Part shown: positions 9,295-19,936 of the stretch, one piece after another
How positions within the stretch are numbered: position 1 is the stretch's first letter
Layout of the letters: every line of letters begins with the position of its first letter
From: Shewanella aestuarii
GTDB lineage: Bacteria > Pseudomonadota > Gammaproteobacteria > Enterobacterales > Shewanellaceae
DNA length: 64,000 nucleotides
Reading direction: 5' to 3'
NCBI RefSeq assembly: GCF_011765625.1
Contig: NZ_CP050313.1
Span: 3,158,501-3,222,500, forward strand
Position numbers and translations under genes: made by a program
Notes under the pieces: model-generated
Database searches by the model: none
What the model saw: the letters and a program-made list of their open reading frames with translations, nothing else
Told to the model about the DNA's origin: nothing

Positions 9295-10386
9295 TTATAC
9301 GTTGAATAAGAAATGCATGACATCGCCATCTTTTACAACATATGTTTTGCCTTCTACACGAAGTTTACCCGCATCTTTTGCGCCCGCTTCACCTTTATAA
9401 GCAATAAAGTCGTCATAAGATACCACTTGAGCACGAATGAAGCCTTTTTCAAAATCGGTATGAATAACTCCAGCCGCTTTGGGTGCAGTTGCACCTACAG
9501 GCACAGTCCACGCTCTTACCTCTTTAACACCTGCAGTAAAGTAGGTTTGCAAATTAAGTAAGCTGTAACCACCACGAATAACGCGATCAAGGCCTGGTTC
9601 TTCAATTCCAAGATCGGCCATAAACTCATCACGCTCTTCAGCATCCATTTCCGCTAATTCAGATTCAATGGCTGCACAAACCGCAACAACAACCGCATTT
9701 TCTTCTGCCGCAATAGCTTTAACAGCATCAAGATGAGGGTTATTGTCAAAACCATCTTCAGACACGTTAGCGATATACATAGTCGGCTTTAAAGTTAAAA
9801 AGTTAAGATAAGCAACCGCTGCCAACTCTTCTTTCTCTAACGAAAGCGAACGCAGCATTTTGCCTTGATCTAAAGTCGGACGCATTTTTTCTAATACTTC
9901 CACTTCAAATTTAGCGTCTTTATCTCCACCTTTAGCTTTCTTTTGCTGACGTAAAATGGCACGTTCTAAACTGTCTAAATCCGCTAATGCCAATTCAGTA
10001 TTGATCACTTCAATATCGCCAGCAGGGTCAATTTTATTGGCCACGTGAACAATATTAGGGTCATCAAAACAACGCACTACATGACCAATTGCATCAGTTT
10101 CACGGATGTTAGCTAAGAACTTATTCCCTAAGCCTTCACCTTTTGATGCTCCAGCAACCAAACCTGCAATATCCACAAACTCCATTGTGGTCGGTAACAC
10201 ACGTTGTGGGTTAACAATCGCAGCTAACGCATCAAGACGCGGATCCGGCACGGGTACTACACCAGTGTTTGGCTCAATAGTACAAAACGGAAAGTTAGCC
10301 GCTTCAATACCAGCTTGTGTTAGTGCATTAAACAGCGTTGACTTACCTACGTTTGGCAAACCAACAATGCCGCATTTAAAACCCAT
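9295..10386 (-). CDS. ychF: Ribosome-binding ATPase YchF (Obg family)
   Basis: 363 residues, the standard length. The P-loop [15 protein letters not shown] lies at residues 8-22, followed by the [10 protein letters not shown] switch and [20 protein letters not shown]. The C-terminal TGS-like domain ends in VMHFLFNV as in E. coli. It binds ribosomes and hydrolyses ATP, and is linked to oxidative stress and start-site fidelity. It lies 57 bases downstream of pth on the same strand, so the pair is probably co-transcribed, as in many gammaproteobacteria. Confidence 0.96.
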   Translation of the reverse strand: MGFKCGIVGLPNVGKSTLFNALTQAGIEAANFPFCTIEPNTGVVPVPDPRLDALAAIVNPQRVLPTTMEFVDIAGLVAGASKGEGLGNKFLANIRETDAIGHVVRCFDDPNIVHVANKIDPAGDIEVINTELALADLDSLERAILRQQKKAKGGDKDAKFEVEVLEKMRPTLDQGKMLRSLSLEKEELAAVAYLNFLTLKPTMYIANVSEDGFDNNPHLDAVKAIAAEENAVVVAVCAAIESELAEMDAEERDEFMADLGIEEPGLDRVIRGGYSLLNLQTYFTAGVKEVRAWTVPVGATAPKAAGVIHTDFEKGFIRAQVVSYDDFIAYKGEAGAKDAGKLRVEGKTYVVKDGDVMHFLFNV

Positions 10387-10443
10387 ATGCTTACCTTTAT
10401 ATGTAAAATTATCGAATTGATAATGACGTTCAAATTGTGTTTG

Positions 10444-11037
10444 TTAAAGCGTTGTAGCTTTAAACGAATGTAATCTATGCATGGCTTTCACCATGTCTTC
10501 TTTGTACAAAATTTCAGTTGAGCGCACAGCTTCATCGATTGCGGCAACAATTAACTCTTGTTCTGCTGCAGGTGCTTTGCCTAGCACATATCCACTGACT
10601 TTGTTCTTGTCACCCGGATGACCAATACCAATGCGCAAACGATGAAAACCTTTGTCATTGCCTAAACTGGCAATTATATCTTTTAAACCATTATGGCCAC
10701 CATGGCCGCCGCCAAACTTAAATTTAGCAACGCCTGGTGGCATATCGAGTTCATCATGAGCAACTAAAATTTCTTCCGGCAAAATTCGAAAAAAATTGGC
10801 CAAAGCTGCGACAGACTTCCCACTTAGGTTCATAAATGTGGTTGGAATAAGTAATCGCACATCTCGATGATGTAAAGTCGCTCTAGCTGTGACACCCAAA
10901 AATTTACTGTCAGCAACAAGCTGCACATTACAAATACGGGCGAGCTCTGCAACATACCAAGCGCCTGCGTTGTGGCGGGTTTGAGCATACTCAGCGCCGG
11001 GATTAGCTAATCCCACAATCAATTTAATGTGACTCAT
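10444..11037 (-). CDS. pth: Peptidyl-tRNA hydrolase
   Basis: 197 residues, standard size. Catalytic and substrate motifs are present: [17 protein letters not shown] with the catalytic His, [19 protein letters not shown], and [15 protein letters not shown]. It frees tRNA from prematurely released peptidyl-tRNA in the cytoplasm. It sits immediately upstream of ychF, a widely conserved pairing that supports both calls. Confidence 0.97.
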   Translation of the reverse strand: MSHIKLIVGLANPGAEYAQTRHNAGAWYVAELARICNVQLVADSKFLGVTARATLHHRDVRLLIPTTFMNLSGKSVAALANFFRILPEEILVAHDELDMPPGVAKFKFGGGHGGHNGLKDIIASLGNDKGFHRLRIGIGHPGDKNKVSGYVLGKAPAAEQELIVAAIDEAVRSTEILYKEDMVKAMHRLHSFKATTL

Positions 11038-11164
11038 GTTGACCTAAAATCTAGTTGGAAAATCCACAATAGCAAAGCAGCTATGGTTAAAACGCGGCAT
11101 TTTAACACTCAAAACCGTTACCAACAAACACCCATTATTAATTGACGGTATTTCTGTGCATGGG

Positions 11165-12421
11165 CTAATTCAAACCTAAAGCATATTTCAATACTTTTTG
11201 TTTTATTGGCCCATCAAGGTTTGCCAGTTTTAATGCGCCATTGCGTAACAGTTTTAACGGTAATAGGTCATTACTAAAACCGACATAAAAGGCATCCATT
11301 GCAGTCATCATTAATTGATTATCAAAATATCTCGCTTGCTGATATTGCTTTAACACACTGTTATCGCTAAATGACACACCATTTCCAAGCGCTTCAGCTA
11401 CCTTACTCACCAAAACGTCGACATCTTTAAAGCCAATATTAACCCCTTGGCCAGCTAATGGGTTGATGGTGTGAGCTGCATCGCCCAATATAACCAGATT
11501 ATCCTGATAATATTGCTTCGCATGACGGCGGGTCAGACCAAAACTGCCTTTATCGATAACGGTAAAATTAGGATCTAATCTATCTGGAAAGTTCGCGCGA
11601 ATTTGCTCCGCTAATTGTAATGGGTTGAGTTGCGCTAACTGTTTAATTCTGTTGGTTGAATCATACCAAACCAAAGAAGCATGATTGCCGGGTAAAGGCA
11701 ATAAGCTGCGCGGCCCCTGTGGCGTAAATTGTTGCCAAGTGACCGACTGTTGTGGCGTTTGCGTTTCAATATTGATCAACATGGCGGATTGCGCATAATC
11801 CCACCCTGTTACGCCTATACCGGCCCATTGTCTTACTTGCGAATTTGCACCATCTGCACCAACAAGTAATTGAGTAGTTAGCTTGCTATCATTGTCTAAA
11901 TGGACACAAATCGCTGCGTTATCGGTTTTGGCTAAGCGTTCAAAACGACTCACTTTCGCAGGACAAATTATATTGATGTTGTCCATCAATTCAATTTGCT
12001 GCCACAAGCTGAGTTGAATCAAACGGTTTTCAAAAAAATAGCCAAGTAAAGGTTCACCAATTTGATCGGCACTAAATGCCGTAATGCAATCCATCATCTC
12101 CCAAGTTTCTAATCCGGTATAAGGCACATGACGCATGGCTAAAAGTGAGTCCATAACCCCCAATCGAGAGAGTAATTGCGCTGAAGCCACACTAATTGCT
12201 GACACACGTACATCTAATGCTTGCGACTCATCAAAGGGCTTAGGCTTATGAGCTTCAACTATAGCAACTGAGAGTCCCAATTGGCCGAGACCAACAGCAG
12301 TGGCAGCGCCAATCATACCGCCACCGATGATCACCACATCATAATGAGATAAAGCACATGATTGCACTGCGGCCAATGAGTTTTCAGATGAAGACAAAGT
12401 TGAAGAAGATTGTTGTGACAT
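11165..12421 (-). CDS. ubiF: FAD-dependent ubiquinone-biosynthesis monooxygenase UbiF-like
   Basis: 418 residues of the UbiH/UbiF/VisC family. FAD-binding motifs are YDVVIIGGGMIGAATAVGLG near residues 28-47, VGADGANSQVRQWAG, and ILGDAAHTINPLAGQGVNIGF. These enzymes hydroxylate the ring of ubiquinone precursors at the inner membrane. I prefer UbiF because the gene lies divergent to miaB, as in E. coli; UbiH or UbiI cannot be excluded on motifs. The N-terminal 25 residues are Ser/Gln-rich and unconserved, so an internal start is possible. The 299-base gap to the next gene holds no clear gene. Confidence 0.82.
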   Translation of the reverse strand: MSQQSSSTLSSSENSLAAVQSCALSHYDVVIIGGGMIGAATAVGLGQLGLSVAIVEAHKPKPFDESQALDVRVSAISVASAQLLSRLGVMDSLLAMRHVPYTGLETWEMMDCITAFSADQIGEPLLGYFFENRLIQLSLWQQIELMDNINIICPAKVSRFERLAKTDNAAICVHLDNDSKLTTQLLVGADGANSQVRQWAGIGVTGWDYAQSAMLINIETQTPQQSVTWQQFTPQGPRSLLPLPGNHASLVWYDSTNRIKQLAQLNPLQLAEQIRANFPDRLDPNFTVIDKGSFGLTRRHAKQYYQDNLVILGDAAHTINPLAGQGVNIGFKDVDVLVSKVAEALGNGVSFSDNSVLKQYQQARYFDNQLMMTAMDAFYVGFSNDLLPLKLLRNGALKLANLDGPIKQKVLKYALGLN

Positions 12422-12720
12422 GAAAACGCCCTTAGGTAAATAAACTTCAATAATCTGTGTATGGATATGTCAAAAGAGGTCGATTTGTGTACAGATGTTG
12501 CTATAAAACGCCTTAGCCATACTTGGTTACAAAGACGACATATTTTCCAGTAAACCTAAACATAAACTGTCATTGTCTAATCACTACAAGTAGTCACAAA
12601 GATTACATAAATCATCTTAATGTTCCGCCACCTGCCAAGGATCTTGTGTCGACGTTTATCAGAACACCGCTTTCTTGGCTTAACCCATTCACTCAGGTAA
12701 GAGTGTAAAGTGAGGAAATT

Positions 12721-13110
12721 ATGAAAAACCGTCAATTAACGTACTACACACAAACAACAAAGCGAGCAATAGGATTATCAGCATTGTTTTTGGCTAGTAG
12801 TTTATGTTTTTCAGGCTATGTAAGCGCGGCAAACACCTCTACTAATACAAGTCAACCACAAGCCATGGAAAAAATAACCATCACATACCGTAATGCATTC
12901 GATTATGCCTTATATGTACAAACCACGGAAATGTTAGTGTCATTTAATCGCGAACTTGAACAAAAAAATGTCATAGAAGCGCGTAACCAAACCCATGATA
13001 TGGCAGCAGACTTTGGTGTACTAGTAAGCCAACATCATGATTTATTGGAGCAAACCTATGACAACAACAAATCAGTACAAAGTTTAGGGGTATTGGTCGC
13101 ACCAGAGTAA
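12721..13110 (+). CDS. Exported small protein of unknown function
   Basis: 129 residues preceded by GTGAGGAAATT, a good ribosome site for the ATG. There is a long n-region, a hydrophobic segment about residues 16-33, and a probable cleavage after YVSA. A Ser/Thr/Gln linker follows, then a helical domain of about 80 residues without cysteine. I do not recognise a family. It is not obviously linked in function to the ubiF and miaB genes on either side. Confidence 0.72.
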   Translation: MKNRQLTYYTQTTKRAIGLSALFLASSLCFSGYVSAANTSTNTSQPQAMEKITITYRNAFDYALYVQTTEMLVSFNRELEQKNVIEARNQTHDMAADFGVLVSQHHDLLEQTYDNNKSVQSLGVLVAPE

Positions 13111-13202
13111 TATTAGCAAAACTCGCACAAATGCTAGCCACAGCAGCCTACAACAGGTAAAATATCGCGCTATTTTTACTATAGGTTTATCGGCGAGCAG
13201 TG

Positions 13203-14627
13203 ATGAGTAAAAAACTTCATATTAAAACCTGGGGCTGTCAAATGAATGAGTACGACTCATCAAAGATGGCTGATTTATTGGACGAATACCAAGGCTACAC
13301 CTTGACAGAAGAAGCGAGTGAAGCAGACGTGTTATTGCTTAACACCTGCTCTATTCGAGAAAAAGCACAGGAGAAGGTTTTCCATCAACTTGGGCGTTGG
13401 AAAACCTTAAAAGATAAGAATCCGAATTTAATTATCGGTGTAGGCGGCTGCGTTGCATCCCAAGAAGGTAAAGCCATTAAAGATCGCGCCCAATGCGTTG
13501 ATATTATCTTTGGTCCACAAACCTTGCATCGTTTACCAGAAATGATCGATCAAGTACAACGAGGCGAAAAAGCCGTGATCGATGTGAGCTTCCCAGAAAT
13601 TGAGAAGTTTGATCGCTTACCTGAACCTCGAGCTGAAGGCCCAACCGCGTTTGTGTCTATTATGGAAGGCTGTAGCAAATACTGCTCTTTCTGTGTAGTG
13701 CCATATACCCGTGGCGAAGAAGTCAGTCGTCCTGTTGATGACGTGATTTTAGAAATCGCACAGCTTGCAGAACAAGGGGTACGTGAAGTCAATCTTCTTG
13801 GTCAAAACGTCAATGCGTTTCGCGGTGCTACACACGATGATGAAATCTGTACTTTTGCCGAGTTATTGCGACTAGTTGCCAGCATTGATGGTATTGATCG
13901 CATTCGCTTTACCACAAGTCATCCAATTGAGTTTACACAAGATATTATTGATGTGTATGAAGACACACCTGAACTGGTCAGCTTCTTACATTTACCAGTG
14001 CAATCGGGTTCTGACCGCATCTTAACCCAAATGAAACGCGGCCATATGGCCATTGAATACAAGTCCATTATTCGTCGTTTACGCAAAGCACGTCCTGATA
14101 TTCAAATCAGTTCAGACTTCATTATTGGTTTCCCAGGTGAAACTCAACAAGACTTTGAAGACACCATGAAACTGATTGAAGATGTGGCATTTGATCACAG
14201 CTTCAGCTTTATTTACAGCGCCCGCCCAGGCACACCTGCCGCAGACTTACCTGATGACGTATCAGATGAAGAGAAAAAGCAGCGTTTAGCTATCTTACAA
14301 GACCGTATTACCCAACAAGCTATGCGTTATAGCCGTCAAATGTTAGGCACTGTTCAACGCATTTTGGTTGAGGGCCCATCGGTGAAAAACCCAATGGAAT
14401 TACGTGGCCGCACAGAAAATAACCGCGTAGTCAACTTTGAAGCACCACATACCTGCATTGGCGGCTTTGTGGATGTGAAAATTGTGGACGTATACACCAA
14501 TTCATTACGCGGCGAATTTATTCGTGGTGAGGATGAAATGGATTTACGCCGTAGCCTTCGCCCAGCAGAAATTTTAGCCAAACATAAGCAAGATGATGCC
14601 CTAGGCGTCACCCAATATAAACCTTAA
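13203..14627 (+). CDS. miaB: tRNA-2-methylthio-N6-isopentenyladenosine synthase MiaB
   Basis: Radical SAM methylthiotransferase, about 474 residues. The N-terminal UPF0004 domain has its three cluster cysteines ([26 protein letters not shown]). The radical SAM CxxxCxxC is [10 protein letters not shown]-terminal TRAM domain follows. It adds the methylthio group at A37 of tRNAs that read UNN codons. Start: the ATG at 13203 is preferred; the GTG at 13200 directly before it is the alternative. A terminator follows, and then ybeZ in the conserved order. Confidence 0.97.
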   Translation: MSKKLHIKTWGCQMNEYDSSKMADLLDEYQGYTLTEEASEADVLLLNTCSIREKAQEKVFHQLGRWKTLKDKNPNLIIGVGGCVASQEGKAIKDRAQCVDIIFGPQTLHRLPEMIDQVQRGEKAVIDVSFPEIEKFDRLPEPRAEGPTAFVSIMEGCSKYCSFCVVPYTRGEEVSRPVDDVILEIAQLAEQGVREVNLLGQNVNAFRGATHDDEICTFAELLRLVASIDGIDRIRFTTSHPIEFTQDIIDVYEDTPELVSFLHLPVQSGSDRILTQMKRGHMAIEYKSIIRRLRKARPDIQISSDFIIGFPGETQQDFEDTMKLIEDVAFDHSFSFIYSARPGTPAADLPDDVSDEEKKQRLAILQDRITQQAMRYSRQMLGTVQRILVEGPSVKNPMELRGRTENNRVVNFEAPHTCIGGFVDVKIVDVYTNSLRGEFIRGEDEMDLRRSLRPAEILAKHKQDDALGVTQYKP

Positions 14628-14660
14628 TCGGTTTTACAGCGTATTAAGCTAAAGCAAATG

Positions 14661-14684
14661 AAAAGGTGGCTAGTCCACCTTTTT
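14661..14684 (+). terminator. Rho-independent terminator after miaB
   Basis: A 9-bp stem AAAAGGTGG / CCACCTTTT with loop CTAGT, continuing into a T run. It lies 34 bases after the miaB stop and separates miaB from the ybeZ transcript. Confidence 0.88.
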
Positions 14685-14774
14685 ATTTGTTTCAATCTAA
14701 CATAACTAGAAATTAGCCCAGTGGATACGTACACTGGATTTAATCAAAATAAAAAAGTTGTAACGGAGCCTTAT

Positions 14775-15875
14775 TTGTCCACTAAAGTCACCACTATGAA
14801 CTTGTATCTAGAGCCCTCTGATACACGTCGATTAACGTCATTATGTGGCCCATTTGACGACAACATCAAACAATTAGAACGTCGTTTGGGTGTCGAGATT
14901 ATTCATAGAAATAATCATTTCACTATTGTTGGTCTGCCCCGCAATGCACTAAATGCCAACAATCTTCTGAAACAGCTATACATTGAAACCCAGCCGATAA
15001 AAGGCAGCACGCCAGATTTAGAGCCCGATACGGTTCATTTAGCGATTCAAGAAGCCATCGCTTTAGAAGCCGACGACGGCATGGGTGACAACAGTACTAG
15101 TATTAAAACGAAACGCGGTGTTATTAAACCACGCACACCAAATCAAAGCGTCTATATGCACAATATTGCCCGCCATGACATCAGCTTTGGTATTGGTCCC
15201 GCCGGAACTGGCAAAACCTATCTTGCAGTTGCAGCGGCAGTTGATGCCTACGAGCGCCAAGAAGTTCGCCGTATTCTATTAACCCGGCCTGCGGTTGAAG
15301 CCGGTGAAAAGCTCGGTTTTTTACCTGGCGATTTAAGCCAAAAAGTCGACCCCTATTTACGCCCGCTTTATGATGCTTTGTTTGAAATGATGGGGTTTGA
15401 AAAAGTAGAAAAGCTCATTGAACGCAGCGTTATTGAAGTGGCACCACTCGCCTATATGCGCGGCCGCACACTTAACGACGCCTTTATCATTTTAGATGAA
15501 AGCCAAAACACCACCGTTGAGCAAATGAAGATGTTTTTAACCCGTATTGGGTTTAACTCACGGGCGGTGATCACAGGCGATATTACTCAAATCGATTTGC
15601 CACGTAGCCAAAAATCAGGCTTACGTCATGCAATCGAAGTATTAAGCGAAGTACCAGAAATCAGCTTTAACTTTTTTGTGGCGCAAGATGTGGTTCGCCA
15701 TCCCGTTGTCGCTCGCATTGTCGAGGCTTATGAGGCATTTGAGCAAAAAGAGCAAATAGAAAAAGCGGCTAAAGACCAAGCTTATCGAGAACGTGAATAC
15801 AAACGTCAGCAAGCACTAGCTAACGACAACGCATCCCCAAACAACAATTTAACCACTAACAAAAATGCGGATTAA
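14775..15875 (+). CDS. ybeZ: PhoH-like ATPase YbeZ
   Basis: PhoH-family P-loop NTPase linked to RNA metabolism and partner of the YbeY RNase. Walker A is [18 protein letters not shown] and Walker B is [13 protein letters not shown]. There is also [18 protein letters not shown], near identical to E. coli. Start choice: the TTG at 14775 has GGAG six bases upstream; the GTG at 14721 gives 18 unconserved residues, and the ATG at 14796 is the other option. The C-terminus is a basic, Asn-rich tail. It overlaps the ybeY start, which indicates translational coupling. Confidence 0.95.
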   Translation: MSTKVTTMNLYLEPSDTRRLTSLCGPFDDNIKQLERRLGVEIIHRNNHFTIVGLPRNALNANNLLKQLYIETQPIKGSTPDLEPDTVHLAIQEAIALEADDGMGDNSTSIKTKRGVIKPRTPNQSVYMHNIARHDISFGIGPAGTGKTYLAVAAAVDAYERQEVRRILLTRPAVEAGEKLGFLPGDLSQKVDPYLRPLYDALFEMMGFEKVEKLIERSVIEVAPLAYMRGRTLNDAFIILDESQNTTVEQMKMFLTRIGFNSRAVITGDITQIDLPRSQKSGLRHAIEVLSEVPEISFNFFVAQDVVRHPVVARIVEAYEAFEQKEQIEKAAKDQAYREREYKRQQALANDNASPNNNLTTNKNAD

Positions 15876-16344
15876 CAACATGACCAAGGTCAATTTAGCA
15901 CTGGATTTGCAAATCGCAGTTGAGTCCGACAACCTACCGACCCAGAGCCAGTTTGAATCATGGGTGCTGACCGCCATTGGCACAGGAATGAGTGATGTAG
16001 AGCTAACCATTCGCTTGGTTGATGCCAGCGAAAGCCAGCAGTTGAATTACACTTACCGTGGCAAAGATAAACCCACTAATGTGTTATCTTTTCCATTTGA
16101 AGCGCCCGCTGAAGTTGACCTGCCACTTTTAGGTGATTTAATCATTTGCGTTGCTGTGGTAGAACAAGAAGCATTAGCACAAAATAAATCCTTGGAATCC
16201 CACTGGGCCCACATGGTGATACATGGTTGCTTGCATTTGCTAGGCTATGACCATATTATCGATGAAGACGCTGAGGAAATGGAGTCATTAGAGACTCAAC
16301 TCCTTGAACATTTAGGTTTTTCAGACCCCTATAAGGAAGCATAA
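15865..16344 (+). CDS. ybeY: Endoribonuclease YbeY (rRNA maturation)
   Basis: 159 residues with the zinc-binding signature [11 protein letters not shown] (three histidines) near the C-terminus, plus [19 protein letters not shown], all diagnostic. It takes part in 16S rRNA 3' processing and 70S quality control. The ATG at 15865 lies inside the end of ybeZ; a second ATG at 15880 is in frame just after the ybeZ stop and may be the true start. It is second in the ybeZ-ybeY-corC-lnt operon. Confidence 0.96.
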   Translation: MRINNMTKVNLALDLQIAVESDNLPTQSQFESWVLTAIGTGMSDVELTIRLVDASESQQLNYTYRGKDKPTNVLSFPFEAPAEVDLPLLGDLIICVAVVEQEALAQNKSLESHWAHMVIHGCLHLLGYDHIIDEDAEEMESLETQLLEHLGFSDPYKEA

Positions 16345-16402
16345 GTAAATAGGTTTATGGCTGTTAACACACAGTTTTAATTAACTTATTTAGGTAAATA
16401 TT

Positions 16403-17280
16403 ATGAGTGACGATATCCCCCGAGTACAAACGCCTCAAAGAAAAGCTGGTTCGATAAAATCAACCAATTATTCCAGGGCGAACCTCAAAATCGTGAAGAC
16501 TTGGTCGATGTGATTGCCGGAGCTGAAGAGCGAGATCTGATCACAGAAGATACCCGCGAGATGATTAAAGGCGTATTAGAGGTTTCAGACCTGCGAGTGC
16601 GCGACATCATGATCCCACGCTCGCAAATTGTTACTCTACAAATAGATAGCTCTGTCGATGAATTACTTGAAATCGTCATCGATTCTGCTCACTCTCGTTT
16701 TCCTGTCGTCAATGAAGACAAAGACCATATTGAAGGCATTTTACTTGCCAAAGATTTATTAAAATACGGCTTCAAAAACTCCGAAGTGCCCTTCTCACTT
16801 GCACAAGTGATACGCCCAGCAGTGGTTGTACCCGAAAGCAAACGGGTTGATGTATTACTCAAAGAGTTTCGATCACAACGTTATCATATGGCCATTGTGG
16901 TTGATGAATACGGTGGTGTATCAGGATTGGTTACCATTGAAGATATCTTAGAAGAAATCGTTGGTGAAATTGAAGATGAATTTGACCATAACTCAGTAGA
17001 AGACACTGAAGTAAAAAAACTCAGTAATACTGTATTTATGGTGAAAGCCTTAACTGAGATCGATGATTTCAACCAAGCTTGTGGAACAAACTTCAGCGAT
17101 GAAGAATTTGATACTGTAGGTGGTCTTGTTTCACACGCATTTGGTCATTTGCCTGAGCGCAACGAAAGCATTGTCATTGATAATATCGAATTTAAAGTCA
17201 CCAATGCCGACACCCGTCGTTTAATTCAGCTACGTGTTAAACTGCCCGATCCCGAACTTAGCCAAAACTCAGACGACTAA
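16403..17280 (+). CDS. corC: CBS-pair/CorC_HlyC protein CorC, reading frame broken near the start
   Basis: Usually described as a magnesium/cobalt efflux accessory protein. The ATG at 16403 (MSDDIP) has AGGT upstream and matches the family N-terminus. Its frame runs out at a TGA after 36 codons. The family sequence resumes one frame over as WFDKINQLFQGEPQNRED (from 16447), then two CBS domains and the CorC_HlyC domain to 17280. One missing A in the run at 16441-16444 would restore a continuous frame. If the base loss is real, translation would need a -1 slip or a start near 16501 (TTG). Sequencing error is a plain alternative. Confidence 0.9.
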
Positions 17281-17282
17281 TC

Positions 17283-18872
17283 GTGCTCAATAAATTGTTA
17301 CCTCACTCAACATTGAGTTTAGTGACACTGGCAACAGCATTTTTTGCTGGTGCCAGTACCTCACTGTCTTTTGCTCCCTATAACATTTGGGCTGTAATGC
17401 CCATAGCCTTAGCCTTTGCGTTGTGGCAAAGTCAGCAACTTATCGGCAAGCATGCATATAGGTACTGGCTCAGCTTCGGCTTTGGTTGCTTCTCATTTGG
17501 CATCAGCTGGGTGCATGTCAGTATTGATACATTTGGCGGAATGCCATTAATCGTATCGATGGCTTTAATGGGGATTTTAGCCTTATATTTAGCGATTTAC
17601 CCTGCACTAGCAGGCTGGTTATTAAATAAAATCTTACCCTCAACTCAAGCCAATGAAAAACAGCAGTATTTCAAATATCTGGCGTTATTTCCTGCGCTAT
17701 GGGTATTAACCGAATGGCTACGAGGTTGGGTGCTCACGGGGTTTCCTTGGATCTGGATAGGATATAGTCAAACCAACGGCCCATTAAATGAACTTGCCAG
17801 TATTGTTGGCGCATTAGGATTAAGTTTCATCATTGCCATACTAGCCGGAGCTATGATGTTAACTAGCCAAAAACGCATGATACCGTTATTCAGTGTCGCA
17901 ATAATGCTCATCGTTTTTACCTTGGTCGCCCCTGCATTAAACCCAATACATGCTAGCGGTAAAAGCGTTAAAGTGGCTTTAGTGCAAGGGAACATCCCAC
18001 AAAGTATGAAATGGGAGCCTGATGCATTATGGCCTACCATGCTTAAATACATGGACCTAAGCCGACAACATTTTGATGAACAATCCAGCGTCGATATTTT
18101 TATCTGGCCAGAAGCCGCAATACCCGCACCAGAGTCAATGGTGGAAGACTTTTTAGTTAACACAAATCAAGTGGCAAGCTTCAACAACAGCGCAATAATT
18201 ACCGGCATTATCAGTCACCAACAACAAGATTTTTTCAACTCACTTATTGTCCTAGGCAATCATCATAATAAGCAACAAACCCATGCTGATTATCAAGGTA
18301 ATGGCATAAATGAATTTAAAAAACATCATCTATTACCAATCGGTGAGTTTGTGCCTTTTGAGAGCTTACTGCGCCCATTAGCGCCCTTTTTTAACTTACC
18401 CATGAGCTCATTTCAACGTGGCGATTTTATTCAAAATAATTTGTCTGCGGTTGGTTACCAAATTGCACCAGCCATTTGCTATGAAATCGTGTTTCCTGAG
18501 CAAGTTAGAGCCAATACCCATGCCAATACAGACTTTATTTTAACGGTATCCAATGATGCTTGGTTTGGTAGTTCTAACGGACCACTGCAACATATGGAAA
18601 TAGCCCAAATGCGCGCGATTGAGATGGGTAGACCTGTAGTACGAGCAACCAATAATGGCATCACAGCCATTGTTGATCCTTTTGGAAAGATCACCGATCG
18701 ATTACCACAATTTGAAACCGGCGTATTGGTCAGCGAAGTAGCACTATACGAGGGCGAAACTTGGTTTAAACGCATTGGCCAAATACCATTGCTGATTTTT
18801 AGCACGCTTTTGCTATTATTAGGATTAGGATTTCGTTACCAAAGTGAACAAATTGCCAAACATAATCGATAG
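17283..18872 (+). CDS. lnt: Apolipoprotein N-acyltransferase Lnt
   Basis: 529 residues. Six or more membrane segments occupy the first 220 residues, followed by a periplasmic nitrilase-type domain. The catalytic triad is visible as E277 (IWPEAAIP), K347 (KKHHLLPIGE) and C399 (PAICYEIV). It N-acylates the lipid-modified cysteine of lipoproteins, the last step of their maturation. It starts two bases after the corC stop, so it is co-transcribed, as in E. coli (ybeX-lnt). Its last 29 bases overlap a prepilin gene. Confidence 0.96.
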   Translation: MLNKLLPHSTLSLVTLATAFFAGASTSLSFAPYNIWAVMPIALAFALWQSQQLIGKHAYRYWLSFGFGCFSFGISWVHVSIDTFGGMPLIVSMALMGILALYLAIYPALAGWLLNKILPSTQANEKQQYFKYLALFPALWVLTEWLRGWVLTGFPWIWIGYSQTNGPLNELASIVGALGLSFIIAILAGAMMLTSQKRMIPLFSVAIMLIVFTLVAPALNPIHASGKSVKVALVQGNIPQSMKWEPDALWPTMLKYMDLSRQHFDEQSSVDIFIWPEAAIPAPESMVEDFLVNTNQVASFNNSAIITGIISHQQQDFFNSLIVLGNHHNKQQTHADYQGNGINEFKKHHLLPIGEFVPFESLLRPLAPFFNLPMSSFQRGDFIQNNLSAVGYQIAPAICYEIVFPEQVRANTHANTDFILTVSNDAWFGSSNGPLQHMEIAQMRAIEMGRPVVRATNNGITAIVDPFGKITDRLPQFETGVLVSEVALYEGETWFKRIGQIPLLIFSTLLLLLGLGFRYQSEQIAKHNR

Positions 18873-19362
18873 TTCCTCAGTTCAGCAACAGGGCTTCACA
18901 CTAATTGAGCTCGTTGTTGTGATTATTATTCTAGGTATTCTTGCGGTCATTGCTGCACCTAAATTTATTAACTTAAGTAGCGATGCGCGGATCAGTACCT
19001 TATCAGGAATATCCAGTAGCGTAAAAACTGCTAATACTCTGGTTTATGCCAAATCTCAAATGCCGAGCCTACAAGTGCAAGGCGTTGCTGGACGCGATGA
19101 TTTACTCGATATTGATTTAGATGGCGATGGTATGTTTGAAACACGTTTGAAATGGGGCTATTTAGATAATACCGACATTGAAAAATGGATCGAGCTGGAT
19201 GACAGCTTTACGATTCAGTATCAAGGCACAGCCAACACTTATATTGGTTACGACAAAGATGAAAATGGTCAAGTCACCAACGACAATTGCTACTTTCACT
19301 ATACACAAGCCGCTAATGCCACTACCCCTCCAGGCTATGCCATTGTCAGCAGTGGCTGTTAA
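18844..19362 (+). CDS. Type IV prepilin-like protein (lone, N-methylation motif)
   Basis: 172 residues from a GTG inside the 3' end of lnt. The prepilin peptidase site is QQG17 | F18TLIE22, followed by the hydrophobic helix [19 protein letters not shown]. The leader is rather long (17 residues). The C-terminal half has a disulfide-like cysteine pair (NDNCYFHY and SSGC at the end), typical of MSHA/minor pilins. No pilus assembly gene lies nearby. It strongly resembles the prepilin at 59289-59783 over the first 60 residues and at the end. Role in a pilus or pseudopilus is inferred only from the motif. Confidence 0.85.
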   Translation: MNKLPNIIDSSSVQQQGFTLIELVVVIIILGILAVIAAPKFINLSSDARISTLSGISSSVKTANTLVYAKSQMPSLQVQGVAGRDDLLDIDLDGDGMFETRLKWGYLDNTDIEKWIELDDSFTIQYQGTANTYIGYDKDENGQVTNDNCYFHYTQAANATTPPGYAIVSSGC

Positions 19363-19636
19363 AAAAGTGACTGAAACGAAGCAGCCTTAGAAAGCCCATT
19401 TCGCGTCGATTGGCGCTATTAAAAGTAAAGTCACGACTAAAAATGCGGCAATGGTTACATGTCCATTTCTAACCCAAGTTAAGTTAATTTGAGTTAAGTT
19501 ACAACAACACCGACACGCTAAGCCAAATATTCCTTAATGCGGTTTTCACCTGACATTTTTGTACAAAAATGAACCAAACAATAGTTTGCTGCGTAATGCA
19601 CTAAGATATCTAAGTCAGTATGTTTGGGAGCTCAAA

Positions 19637-19927
19637 ATGCAATTATCAGAAATAAAGCAAGCCATCGCAGTTCAGTCATTACATCCGACTATCATCAGTT
19701 ATGCTGATTCAAATCATTACTTGTTAGGTGTTAAAGATGACAACGGTAATTTTCGCAGTGCTCGCAGTAAAGATGGCAAACTCTTAAGTCTAAACTCCAT
19801 AAAACAGGCAGAAGAGTTACTCAAGTTACAAGGTATTCGTTATGCAATCATCGAAATGCAAACTGCCTACGATGAAATGATTGGCAATAGTTACAACAAC
19901 CATTGCCGTTATCGCGTTAATTTCTAG
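19637..19927 (+). CDS. Small cytoplasmic protein, possibly DUF6482
   Basis: 96 residues from the ATG at 19637, which has GGGAG six bases upstream; an upstream in-frame TTG at 19559 lacks this. It has no signal peptide or membrane segment. The pattern (HYLLGVKDDNGNFRSARSKDGKLLSLNSI, a single alpha/beta domain) recalls the DUF6482 family from memory, with no known function. It stands alone; the 270 bases before it show only short AT-rich repeats of GTTAAGTTA type. Confidence 0.7.
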   Translation: MQLSEIKQAIAVQSLHPTIISYADSNHYLLGVKDDNGNFRSARSKDGKLLSLNSIKQAEELLKLQGIRYAIIEMQTAYDEMIGNSYNNHCRYRVNF

Positions 19928-19936
19928 TGTACTGAG

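Noticed and set aside
12523..12708. A 61-codon plus-strand frame upstream of the small exported protein.
   Set aside because: It has no ribosome site and covers the divergent promoter region of ubiF.
14721..14774. The 18-residue upstream extension of ybeZ from a GTG.
   Set aside because: It lacks a ribosome site and similarity to YbeZ; the TTG at 14775 has GGAG at proper spacing.
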